The notes below the pieces were generated by a model. That model did not search any database. It had not been told where the DNA came from and worked only from the letters and a program-made list of their open reading frames with translations. A DNA stretch of 5,209 bases, from the NCBI RefSeq assembly GCF_032056465.1, contig NZ_DAMBCL010000124.1; one strand, given 5' to 3'. Position numbers and translations under genes: made by a program. The stretch comes from Mobilicoccus sp032056465. Its GTDB lineage: Bacteria; Actinomycetota; Actinomycetes; Actinomycetales; Dermatophilaceae. Shown piece by piece: positions 1-5,011 of the stretch. Every line of letters begins with the position of its first letter. Position 1 is the first letter of the stretch.

Positions 1-36
1 GGCGGGGGTGGTTTCGGCGGCGGCGGAGGATTCTGA
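1..36 (+). CDS. C-terminal end of a Gly/Phe-rich protein, probably a TPM-domain membrane protein (partial)
   Basis: The first frame reads straight from the window edge as GGGGFGGGGGF and stops at TGA 34-36, so this is the last 11 residues of a gene that begins outside the window. TPM-domain (DUF477, YgcG-type) proteins usually have a signal peptide, the TPM domain, a membrane helix and a C-terminus of glycines with scattered phenylalanines. They are also recurrent neighbours of PspA genes in actinobacteria and Bacillus. The sequence shows only the tail, so the family is inferred from composition and from the pspA gene 173 bases downstream on the same strand. If correct, this membrane protein probably acts with PspA in envelope maintenance. 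Other Gly-rich C-termini are possible alternatives. Confidence 0.55.
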   Translation, partial: GGGGFGGGGGF

Positions 37-88
37 CCACCGCTGTTCCGCTGCAGCACCAGCACACCGTCGCGACCAGCCCGATGAT

Positions 89-170
89 CGCCACCGGCGC
101 GACGAACACGACCGACACGACACGACCGACACGACGCCGACGACCGGGACGGCACGCACGACCAGACAGA
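89..170 (+). other. 82-base T-free tract in the pspA leader
   Basis: No T occurs on the plus strand from 89 to 170, and only three occur between 89 and 209. No TA dinucleotide occurs anywhere in 37-209, so the spacer contains no TANNNT -10 element. The tract consists of irregular CGAC, ACACG and CGAC units. A transcript of it would be U-free and C/A-rich. Such a leader could be weakly structured, or could load Rho, which favours C-rich RNA. The function is not known. The spacer holds no convincing ORF: the frame continuous with pspA is low-complexity Thr/Arg. Confidence 0.6.
108..135 (+). repeat. Perfect tandem repeat, two copies of a 14-bp unit
   Basis: ACGACCGACACGAC occurs at 108-121 and again, identical and directly abutting, at 122-135. 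Degenerate CGAC-type units continue on both sides, for example 136-150 and 172-179. The repeat probably arose by slippage inside the T-free spacer. Its position upstream of pspA would also suit a tandem binding site, but nothing else in the sequence supports that. Confidence 0.8.
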
Positions 171-197
171 TCGACACGAACCACTCGACGCATGACG

Positions 198-203
198 AAG
201 GGA
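198..203 (+). promoter_or_regulatory. Ribosome binding site that sets the pspA start
   Basis: AAGGGA lies six bases before GTG 210. The in-frame ATG at 192 has no purine-rich Shine-Dalgarno sequence and would place this site inside the coding region. PspA family proteins also begin right at the (M)xxKQTILGRV motif. GTG 210 is therefore preferred over ATG 192. Confidence 0.7.
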
Positions 204-209
204 CCCACC

Positions 210-944
210 GTGGCTCAGAAGCAGACCATCCTCGGCCGAGTCGCCCAGCTCGCGAAGGCCAACATCAACTCGCTCCTCGACCGTGCCGAGGACCCCGAGA
301 AGATGCTCGACCAGCTCGTGCGCGACTACACGAACTCCATCGCGGAGGCCGAGGAGGCCGTGGCGCAGACCATCGCCCAGGTCCGCATGATCGAGGCCGA
401 TCACCGCGAGGACGTCGACGCCGCCGCGGAGTGGGGCCGCAAGGCCGCCGCCGCGTCGCAGAAGGCCGAGCAGCTGCGCGGCTCCGGTGACACCGCGGGC
501 GCGGACAAGTTCGACAACCTCGCCAAGATCGCGATCGGTCGGCAGATCCAGCACGAGAAGGAGGCCCGGGAGGCCGAGCCGGTCATCGCGCAGCAGAACG
601 CGACCGTGGACCAGCTCAAGTCCGGTCTCACGCAGATGAAGACCAAGTTGGAGGACCTCAAGGGTCGCCGCTCCGCGCTCGTCGCCCGCTCTCGCACGGT
701 CGAGGCGCAGAACAAGGTGCAGCAGGCGATGGGGTCGATCAACGTCCTCGACCCCACGAGTGAGCTCTCCCGCTTCGAGGACCGGATCAAGCAGCAGGAG
801 GCCCTCGTCGCCGGTCGGCAGGAGGCGGCGGCGACCTCGATCGAGGATCAGTTCGCCGAGCTCGAGGACTACGGGCAGGATGCCGAGATCGAGGCCCGTC
901 TCGCCTCCCTCAAGGTCCAGGATCGCCCCGCCCTCGGGAACTGA
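210..944 (+). CDS. pspA: PspA/IM30 family membrane-stress protein
   Basis: PspA/IM30 (ESCRT-III-like) proteins are peripheral membrane proteins. They bind anionic or stressed inner membrane on the cytoplasmic side, oligomerise, and limit proton leakage. This product has 244 residues, close to family size. The N-terminus KQTILGRVAQLAKANINSLL (residues 4-23) is the amphipathic membrane-binding helix. It is followed by the signature EDPEKMLDQLVRDY (27-40) and then long Ala/Glu/Gln/Lys heptad helices typical of the coiled-coil hairpin (about 41-172). The segment around NVLDPTSELSRFEDRI (178-193) and the acidic ELEDYGQDAEIEARLASLK (217-235) match the C-terminal helices of actinobacterial PspA. The start is GTG 210, chosen on the ribosome binding site and the family N-terminus. 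The gene sits downstream of a probable TPM-domain gene and ends at a strong hairpin. No PspF- or ClgR-type regulator gene is in view. The family assignment is very secure. Confidence 0.95.
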   Translation: MAQKQTILGRVAQLAKANINSLLDRAEDPEKMLDQLVRDYTNSIAEAEEAVAQTIAQVRMIEADHREDVDAAAEWGRKAAAASQKAEQLRGSGDTAGADKFDNLAKIAIGRQIQHEKEAREAEPVIAQQNATVDQLKSGLTQMKTKLEDLKGRRSALVARSRTVEAQNKVQQAMGSINVLDPTSELSRFEDRIKQQEALVAGRQEAAATSIEDQFAELEDYGQDAEIEARLASLKVQDRPALGN

Positions 945-958
945 GTCCGCTCGCACGC

Positions 959-998
959 ACGGCGCCGACCCTGCCGAGTCCGGTGGGGTCGGCGCCGT
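959..998 (+). terminator. GC hairpin terminator after pspA
   Basis: ACGGCGCCGACCC (959-971) and GGGTCGGCGCCGT (986-998) form a perfect 13-bp inverted repeat with a 14-base loop, 14 bases after the pspA stop codon. There is no T-tract, as is common for actinobacterial terminators. Because it is symmetric, it would work in either direction. Confidence 0.8.
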
Positions 999-1012
999 CG
1001 TCCTCCGGGGAC

Positions 1013-1038
1013 CCGGGACGCGATGTGACGCGTCTCGG
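1013..1038 (+). promoter_or_regulatory. Strong stem-loop with six-base loop, upstream of the GAF-ANTAR gene
   Basis: CCGGGACGCG (1013-1022) pairs with CGCGTCTCGG (1029-1038) through ten pairs, one of them G-U, closing the loop ATGTGA. It lies 14 bases after the pspA terminator and ends 117 bases before the start of the ANTAR gene. It could be a second pspA terminator or transcript-end structure, or an RNA element of the ANTAR leader if transcription starts upstream of it. A weaker hairpin, GTGCG-ACTT-CGCGT (1041-1054), follows directly. The stem is visible in the sequence; its function is inference. Confidence 0.5.
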
Positions 1039-1070
1039 CGGTGCGACTTCGCGTTTCGGGCGTTCTTCCC

Positions 1071-1076
1071 TACCCT
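1071..1076 (+). promoter_or_regulatory. Possible -10 element for the GAF-ANTAR gene
   Basis: TACCCT fits the loose actinobacterial TANNNT -10 pattern and begins 85 bases before the start codon. A second match, TATCGT, is at 1081-1086. A GTTT at 1053-1056 sits 14 bases upstream of TACCCT, which loosely resembles a -35 element for a stress sigma factor, but the match is weak. An imperfect palindrome (CTCGCG-TAT-CGTGAG, 1075-1089) overlaps the region. A start here would leave the 1013-1038 hairpin outside this mRNA. Confidence 0.25.
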
Positions 1077-1141
1077 CGCGTATCGTGAGACGCCCCGTGC
1101 CTGATTCGTGCTGCGACCTGGGCATGTCGGTTCCGGCGAAT

Positions 1142-1148
1142 GGAGGAG
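1142..1148 (+). promoter_or_regulatory. Strong ribosome binding site for the GAF-ANTAR gene
   Basis: GGAGGAG is a near-perfect Shine-Dalgarno sequence seven bases before ATG 1156. It fixes the start, although the frame stays open upstream to 1108. Confidence 0.85.
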
Positions 1149-1155
1149 ACACGAG

Positions 1156-1833
1156 ATGACCGAGGCGAATCGCCTCGCGGTCGAGTTCGCGGAACTCGCC
1201 GAGCGGCTGCAGGCGTCGGACTTCGACATGACCCTCGCGGAGGTACTCCGCGCAGCGATCGCCGCTGTCGACGCCGACCTCGGCGGCATCATGCTCGTGC
1301 GCAAGGGCCGGGTCGAGTCGGCCGCGGTGAGCTCCGAGACCGTCGTCCGCGCCGACGAACTCCAGCTCGAGGCGGGCGACGGCCCGTGCCTCGAGGCCAT
1401 CGCCGAACGCGACCGGTTCATCATCGACGACACCGAGGTCGAGGACCGATGGCCGGTGTGGTGCGGGCGGGTCAAGGATCTCGGGGTGCGCAGCGTTCTC
1501 TCGGTCCGGTTGCAGACGGCCGCGGGCACCCTCGGTGCCCTCAATCTCTACGCGACGACGACCGAACGGTTCAGCGAGAACGACGCCGTCGTCGGCACGA
1601 TCCTCGCCACCCACGCCTCCGTCGCCCTCGCGGCCGACAAGGAACGCGAGGAACTGCGTGGCGCGATCGACAGCCGCCACATGATCGGCATGGCACAGGG
1701 CATCCTCATGGAGCGCTTCAAGCTCGACCGCGATCAGGCCTTCTCGGTGTTGCGCCGATACTCCCAGGACCGCAACGTCAAGCTCCGCGAGGTCGCGGCG
1801 CAGCTCGTCGACTCGCGCGCGTTGCCGGAGTGA
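1156..1833 (+). CDS. GAF and ANTAR domain protein (signal-responsive RNA-binding antiterminator)
   Basis: ANTAR proteins bind pairs of small hairpins in nascent or finished mRNA and relieve termination or alter translation. The attached GAF domain is the sensory part, but its ligand is unknown here. The product has 225 residues. A GAF domain spans about 25-160, with the motif EAGDGPCLEA (72-81) and the strands SVLSVRLQ and LGALNLYA (113-133) typical of this actinobacterial family. A short helix then leads into the ANTAR domain (about 166-219), seen as SRHMIGMAQGILMERF (173-188), DQAFSVLRRYSQDRN (193-207) and KLREVAAQLV (209-218), a good match to the three-helix ANTAR pattern. There is no receiver domain, so phosphorylation control is not expected. 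ATG 1156 is chosen on GGAGGAG. The gene stands alone and converges on the hydrolase gene with 12 bases between the stop codons. Its RNA targets cannot be named; no canonical double-hexaloop site was found in the window. Confidence 0.92.
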   Translation: MTEANRLAVEFAELAERLQASDFDMTLAEVLRAAIAAVDADLGGIMLVRKGRVESAAVSSETVVRADELQLEAGDGPCLEAIAERDRFIIDDTEVEDRWPVWCGRVKDLGVRSVLSVRLQTAAGTLGALNLYATTTERFSENDAVVGTILATHASVALAADKEREELRGAIDSRHMIGMAQGILMERFKLDRDQAFSVLRRYSQDRNVKLREVAAQLVDSRALPE

Positions 1834-1845
1834 GCCGCCCGGTGT

Positions 1846-2679
1846 TCACGCCGACGGCCCGGTCGTGCGGGTGACGGGGTCGCCCTCACCCCACCACGGC
1901 AGCACCGCCACGTCGGCGATGAGCCCGCCCCACTGCCGGTAACCTCGCGCGGAGGGGTGGAAGCCGTCGTCGGCGAGGTCGGCACGGTCCTCCATCGCAG
2001 GGGTGCGGACGTGGACGATGTCGACGTGTTCATCCGCGAGGTGGGCGAGGACGTCGTCGAGGACGCGTCCGTGCAGCCCCATGACGGTGCGCAGGGGTTG
2101 GGGGAGAGCCGGGAAGTGCGCGAGCTGCGGCACCCCGGCGAGGACGACGAGGCCGCCGTCCCGCAGCCCGCCGCGAAGTGTGCGCACCAGCGACTCGACC
2201 TCGCGCCGCCAGCGCCGGGCGGACGTGAGTCCGAGGGTGTCGTTGACGCCGAGCACGACGACGGCGCAGTCGAATTCGCCGGAAGCGGCGGGGAGTCGGC
2301 GCTGCTGGGTCGCACGGAGCCGCGCCCCGTTGCGGCCGATGACGGACCACCGTACGCACTTCCCGGTCGTCTCGTGCCACCGCCGCGCGACGGCCGCGGC
2401 CAGCCCCTCCTCGTGGGTGTCGACCCCGACGCCCACGGCCGTCGACTCCCCGATGACGAGGAGGTCGAGCGCCCCGCCGACGTCGTCGCCGACGACCCCG
2501 TGCCGGGGCCCGCCCGCCTCGGGCAGTCGGGGTACGCGGGCGAGGGTGCGCGCACCCTGGACGGCGAGGATCGGCCCGAGCGAGAACGCGGCACCGCGGG
2601 GGAGCTCGGTGACGGCGGCGCCGGCGAGGCGTCGCACCCCCGCGCCTCGACCCCTCGGGTCGCCGATCGAGAGGATCAT
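1846..2679 (-). CDS. SGNH/GDSL-type hydrolase (putative esterase or lipase)
   Basis: From ATG 2679 the product has 277 residues. All SGNH blocks are present: block I LLVIGESTAVGVGVDTHEEGL (73-93), in which GES replaces GDS and Ser79 is the expected nucleophile; block II IGRNGARL (115-122), supplying the oxyanion glycine; block III GVND (144-147) with Asn146; and block V DDGFHP (237-242) with the catalytic Asp238 and His241. The family hydrolyses esters, thioesters or carbohydrate acyl groups. The substrate cannot be told here. There is no clear signal peptide, only a short hydrophobic stretch at 31-42, so a cytoplasmic location is likely. The start is uncertain: ATG 2694 (five residues longer) and GTG 2637 (263 residues, with a GAGG seven bases upstream) are alternatives, and none has a strong ribosome binding site. 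The gene is divergent from the methyltransferase and convergent with the ANTAR gene. Confidence 0.88.
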   Translation of the reverse strand: MILSIGDPRGRGAGVRRLAGAAVTELPRGAAFSLGPILAVQGARTLARVPRLPEAGGPRHGVVGDDVGGALDLLVIGESTAVGVGVDTHEEGLAAAVARRWHETTGKCVRWSVIGRNGARLRATQQRRLPAASGEFDCAVVVLGVNDTLGLTSARRWRREVESLVRTLRGGLRDGGLVVLAGVPQLAHFPALPQPLRTVMGLHGRVLDDVLAHLADEHVDIVHVRTPAMEDRADLADDGFHPSARGYRQWGGLIADVAVLPWWGEGDPVTRTTGPSA

Positions 2680-2700
2680 CGGTCGCACATGCATACCGCG

Positions 2701-2706
2701 AGCATG
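2701..2706 (-). promoter_or_regulatory. Possible -10 element for the hydrolase gene
   Basis: On the minus strand CATGCT (2706-2701) lies six bases before ATG 2694, a spacing that would suit a leaderless transcript starting at that ATG. An alternative, TATGCA (2695-2690), lies ten bases before ATG 2679. Both are weak matches, and no -35 element is evident. Confidence 0.2.
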
Positions 2707-2739
2707 CCGTGTGCGTGAGGCACGCGCATCCGACCTCCG

Positions 2740-2745
2740 TAGGCT
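2740..2745 (+). promoter_or_regulatory. Leaderless -10 element for the methyltransferase gene
   Basis: TAGGCT fits TANNNT and ends six bases before GTG 2752, so transcription would begin at or beside the start codon. No Shine-Dalgarno sequence precedes the GTG, which agrees with leaderless translation, common in actinobacteria. No clear -35 element was seen. Confidence 0.55.
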
Positions 2746-2751
2746 GCACGC

Positions 2752-3471
2752 GTGACCGATGTCGACAGCGCCGCACTCCCGTCCGACCAGACCGTCCTCA
2801 TGCCGGCCGACCTGCGCCGCCTGGCCCACGAGGCGCGGGGGTTCATGCCGGTCGACGAGGGCGATCTGCTCTACGCCGAGGCCGTCGCCGCCGCCGACGC
2901 GGGGCCGCTGCTCGAGGTCGGCACGTGGTGCGGCAAGTCCGCCGTGTACCTCGGCGCGGCGGTGCGCCGCGCCCGGGAGCTCGGTGCGCCCGACGCGGTC
3001 GCGTTCACGGTCGACCACCACCGCGGCAGTGAGGAGAACCAGCCGGGGTGGGAGTACCACGACCCGAGCCTCGTCGACGCGCACGCCGGCCGCGTCGACA
3101 CGCTCCCGTTCTTCCGGCGCACGATGGTCGACGCGGGGTTGGAGGACGAGGTCGTCGCGGTCGTCGGCCGCGCACCCCTGCTCGCCCGACACTGGCGCAC
3201 GCCGCTCGCGTTGCTGTTCATCGACGGCGGACACACCGACGAGCACGTGACGAACGACTACCTCGGTTTCGGCCGGTGGGTCGCCGCAGGCGGCACGCTC
3301 GTGTTCCACGACGTCTTCGAACACCCGGAGGACGGTGGTCAGGCGCCGTGGCGCTGCTACCGCCGCGCGGTCGAGTCCGGTCACTGGGAGGAGACCCGGC
3401 ACCTGGGGTCGATGCGTGTGCTGCGCCGGGTCGTCGGTGGGGCCGGTGACCGGCTCGACACACCCGACTGA
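2752..3471 (+). CDS. Class I SAM-dependent methyltransferase
   Basis: The product has 239 residues. The SAM-binding motif I is LLEVGTWCGKSAVYLG (53-68), a glycine-rich loop after the first strand. FTVDHHRGSEENQPGW (85-100) is the motif II region with a family-specific His/Glu/Asn-rich segment. VDTLPFFRRTM (115-125) follows, then LLFIDGGHTDEHVTNDY (154-170) with Asp158 and His161, and finally LVFHDVFEHPEDGG (183-196). The FIDGGH and HD motifs resemble the methyltransferase-24 and CmcI-like group, in which such residues can hold a metal ion. The acceptor substrate is unknown and nothing nearby suggests a pathway. GTG 2752 is chosen because TAGGCT sits at leaderless spacing and the family N-terminus begins just downstream. 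The gene is divergent from the hydrolase and ends directly at a terminator. A long open frame runs antisense through it but has no domain support. Confidence 0.9.
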   Translation: MTDVDSAALPSDQTVLMPADLRRLAHEARGFMPVDEGDLLYAEAVAAADAGPLLEVGTWCGKSAVYLGAAVRRARELGAPDAVAFTVDHHRGSEENQPGWEYHDPSLVDAHAGRVDTLPFFRRTMVDAGLEDEVVAVVGRAPLLARHWRTPLALLFIDGGHTDEHVTNDYLGFGRWVAAGGTLVFHDVFEHPEDGGQAPWRCYRRAVESGHWEETRHLGSMRVLRRVVGGAGDRLDTPD

Positions 3472-3472
3472 G

Positions 3473-3498
3473 CCCGGCGCCGGACCGGCGGCGCCGGG
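3473..3498 (+). terminator. GC hairpin terminator after the methyltransferase
   Basis: CCCGGCGCC (3473-3481) and GGCGCCGGG (3490-3498) form a perfect 9-bp stem starting one base after the stop codon. One more G-C pair (3482 with 3489) leaves a six-base loop. There is no T-tract. It separates this gene from the permease, although no clear promoter was found in the 110 bases that follow. Confidence 0.8.
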
Positions 3499-3510
3499 TC
3501 GAATCCTGAG

Positions 3511-3533
3511 GCGGGACGGCGCCAACGCCCCGC
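3511..3533 (+). promoter_or_regulatory. Bulged stem-loop in the permease leader
   Basis: GCGG (3511-3514) and GGCG (3518-3521) pair with CCGC (3530-3533) and CGCC (3526-3529) around a CCAA loop, with GAC bulged on the left. That is eight pairs in total. A small hairpin follows directly (ACCC 3539-3542 with GGGT 3548-3551, loop CTCCT). These may be leader structures or chance pairing in GC-rich DNA. Confidence 0.3.
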
Positions 3534-3548
3534 GACGAACCCCTCCTG

Positions 3549-3614
3549 GGTCACGATGGGCTCCGACGTCACCGCCGACGCCACTCGCCCACGGGAAACG
3601 GAGTCGACGTGATC
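3549..3614 (+). promoter_or_regulatory. Leader stem that pairs the Shine-Dalgarno sequence and start codon of the permease
   Basis: GGTCACG (3549-3555) pairs with CGTGATC (3608-3614), and GGCTCCG (3559-3565) pairs with CGGAGTC (3599-3605). This gives two 7-bp helices, each with one G-U pair, stacked across a small internal loop (ATG opposite GA) and capped by a 33-base loop. The GGAG ribosome binding site (3600-3603) and the whole GTG start codon (3609-3611) are paired. If formed, the structure should block initiation until it is opened by a ligand, protein, temperature or an upstream ribosome. The pairing is seen directly; the regulation is inference. Confidence 0.45.
3556..3612 (+). CDS. 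Possible 18-residue upstream leader ORF overlapping the permease start
   Basis: ATG 3556 opens an 18-codon frame (MGSDVTADATRPRETEST) whose TGA (3610-3612) overlaps the GTG start of the permease in a GTGA arrangement, the usual form of translational coupling. Third positions are mostly G or C. The ATG lies in the internal loop of the leader stem, and a ribosome reading this frame would melt both helices. No good Shine-Dalgarno sequence precedes it, so translation is doubtful and the frame may be chance. Confidence 0.25.
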   Translation: MGSDVTADATRPRETEST

Positions 3615-4967
3615 GCGCTGCACACGACGATCGCCATCGTCGCGATCGTCCTCCTCATCGTCCGCGGCAGGGTCGACCCGATCATCGCCCTCGTCCTCGG
3701 CTGTCTCTACCTCGGCCTCGCGAGCGGGATCGGGTTCGAGAAGACCGTCGAGGCGATCACGAGCGGCTTCGGCGACATCATGGCGAAGATCGGTCTCCTC
3801 ATCGGTTTCGGCGTGCTCATCGGCTCGTTGCTGCACGTCACAGGCACGTTCTCCCGGCTCGTCGGCCGGTTGCTCGACCTGGTCGGCACGAGACGGATCC
3901 CGTATGCGCTCGCCGTGGCACTCTCGACGATCTTCCCCTCCATCTACGTCGATGTGCAGGTCGTGCTCGGTGCACCGGTCGCGCGATCCTCCGCCAGGCA
4001 CATGGAGGGACACGGGCTCGCGCTCATGGCGGGGGCGCTCGGGACCGGCATCTTCTGCGGCTACGTGTTCGTCGTTCCGGGTCTCTCCGCGGTGTCGATC
4101 GCCGGGCTCCTCAAGGTGCCGCTCGGGGAGTACCTCCTCTACGGCATCGTGCTCGGCCCGCTCACGGCGGTGGCGACGACGTGGGTCTTCTCCCGCATGC
4201 TGCGCATGGGCTGGTGGCGCCCCGAGACCGACGAGGAGACGAGCGAGTCCCTCCTCGACACCGACGAGAACGAGCCGGGAGGCGCCGACGGCCTGCCCGA
4301 GGGGCACCACGTGCCGATGCTCGGCGTCGCGCTCCTGCCCATCTTCGTGCCCCTCGTCCTCATCGCGACGGGGGCGTTCGTGAACCTTGCCGGGATGGAG
4401 AACGAGGTCGTCTCGTTCCTCGGCGACGCGAACGTCGCGATGTTCCTCGGCCTTCTCATCGCGTACGTCCTCGCCCGCCGCACCGGGGGTCTGGACCGTA
4501 CGGGTGAGGCGTTCTCCGACGGCCTCCACACCGCGGGTGAGATCCTGCTCGTCACCGGTATCGGTGGGTCGCTCGGCGCCGTCATCAAGGCGACGGGTCT
4601 GGCCGACGTGCTCGCGGGCCTCTTCGGCGCCGATGCGGGGGCGCCCGTGCTCCTCAGCGTCCTGCTCGCCTGGTTCATCGCGGCCGTCCTTCACCTCGCG
4701 ATCGGGTCGGTGTCGGTCGCGGCGATCACCGCGGCCGGGATCATCGCGCCGATCCTCGGCTCCGTCGACGTCGCCCCCATCGTCATGGGCCTCGCCATCG
4801 CCTCAGGGTCCCTGTTCGCGCTGCAGGTCAACAGCAACTTCTTCTGGATGTTCAAGGCCCTCCTCGGCCTCACGACCCAGGGCAGCCTCAAGACGATGAC
4901 GACGGTGACCTCGATCGCGTCACTCGTCTCGCTGCCGATCGTGCTCGTCCTCGCGCTCGTGGTCTGA
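3609..4967 (+). CDS. GntP-family permease (gluconate/organic acid:H+ symporter type)
   Basis: The product has 452 residues, the usual GntP length, with about twelve hydrophobic segments and short loops except for a hydrophilic acidic loop at about 202-235 (DEETSESLLDTDENEPGG region). GntP proteins import gluconate or related hydroxy acids with protons across the cytoplasmic membrane. Family landmarks are GFGVLIGSLLHVTGTFSRL (66-84), IFPSIYVDVQVVLGAPVA (108-125), HLAIGSVSVAAITAAGIIAP (362-381), and ASGSLFALQVNSNFFWMF (398-415) with LKTMTTVTS (427-435). The match is clear over the whole length. However, several positions that I recall as polar or charged in gluconate carriers differ (see findings), so the substrate may be another carboxylate. 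GTG 3609 is preceded by GGAG at five-base spacing. No kinase, dehydratase or GntR-type regulator gene is in view. The gene has its own terminator downstream and a structured leader upstream. Confidence 0.9.
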   Translation: MIALHTTIAIVAIVLLIVRGRVDPIIALVLGCLYLGLASGIGFEKTVEAITSGFGDIMAKIGLLIGFGVLIGSLLHVTGTFSRLVGRLLDLVGTRRIPYALAVALSTIFPSIYVDVQVVLGAPVARSSARHMEGHGLALMAGALGTGIFCGYVFVVPGLSAVSIAGLLKVPLGEYLLYGIVLGPLTAVATTWVFSRMLRMGWWRPETDEETSESLLDTDENEPGGADGLPEGHHVPMLGVALLPIFVPLVLIATGAFVNLAGMENEVVSFLGDANVAMFLGLLIAYVLARRTGGLDRTGEAFSDGLHTAGEILLVTGIGGSLGAVIKATGLADVLAGLFGADAGAPVLLSVLLAWFIAAVLHLAIGSVSVAAITAAGIIAPILGSVDVAPIVMGLAIASGSLFALQVNSNFFWMFKALLGLTTQGSLKTMTTVTSIASLVSLPIVLVLALVV

Positions 4968-5011
4968 CGCACCCGCGCTCCGACGCGCACCGCCCGTCAG
5001 CAGGGACACGA

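Noticed and set aside
84..209. N-terminal extension of pspA from ATG 84 or ATG 192.
   Set aside because: The extension is low-complexity Thr/Arg sequence encoded by the CGAC repeats. The family N-terminus and the AAGGGA site both point to GTG 210.
959..998. The pspA terminator hairpin as an ANTAR target with a six-base inner loop (GAGTCC).
   Set aside because: The inner stem would have only two pairs and the loop lacks A at position 1. A plain terminator explains it better.
1075..1089. Near-palindrome CTCGCG-TAT-CGTGAG as an operator for the ANTAR gene.
   Set aside because: It is short and imperfect and matches no operator I can name. It is mentioned only with the candidate promoter.
910..1680. 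A 256-residue minus-strand open frame over the GAF-ANTAR gene.
   Set aside because: It is antisense to a gene with two recognised domains and a strong ribosome binding site, and it crosses the pspA terminator.
1957..2755. Plus-strand open frames of about 250 residues over the hydrolase gene.
   Set aside because: These are shadows of the minus-strand SGNH hydrolase, which carries all catalytic blocks.
3455..3460. TCGACA as a -35 element for the permease.
   Set aside because: It lies inside the methyltransferase coding region and no -10 element occurs at a usable distance before the terminator hairpin.
2695..3525. Upstream extension of the hydrolase frame, open antisense through the methyltransferase to 3525 (559 residues in all).
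   Set aside because: The SGNH domain lies entirely below 2694. The extension is Arg/Val/Asp-rich antisense sequence of a well-supported methyltransferase, as expected in GC-rich DNA.
3381..4694. A 437-residue minus-strand open frame across the permease gene.
   Set aside because: It is antisense to a clear GntP-family gene. Its composition (Arg, Asp, Glu, His repeats) is typical of GC-rich antisense frames and no domain is visible.
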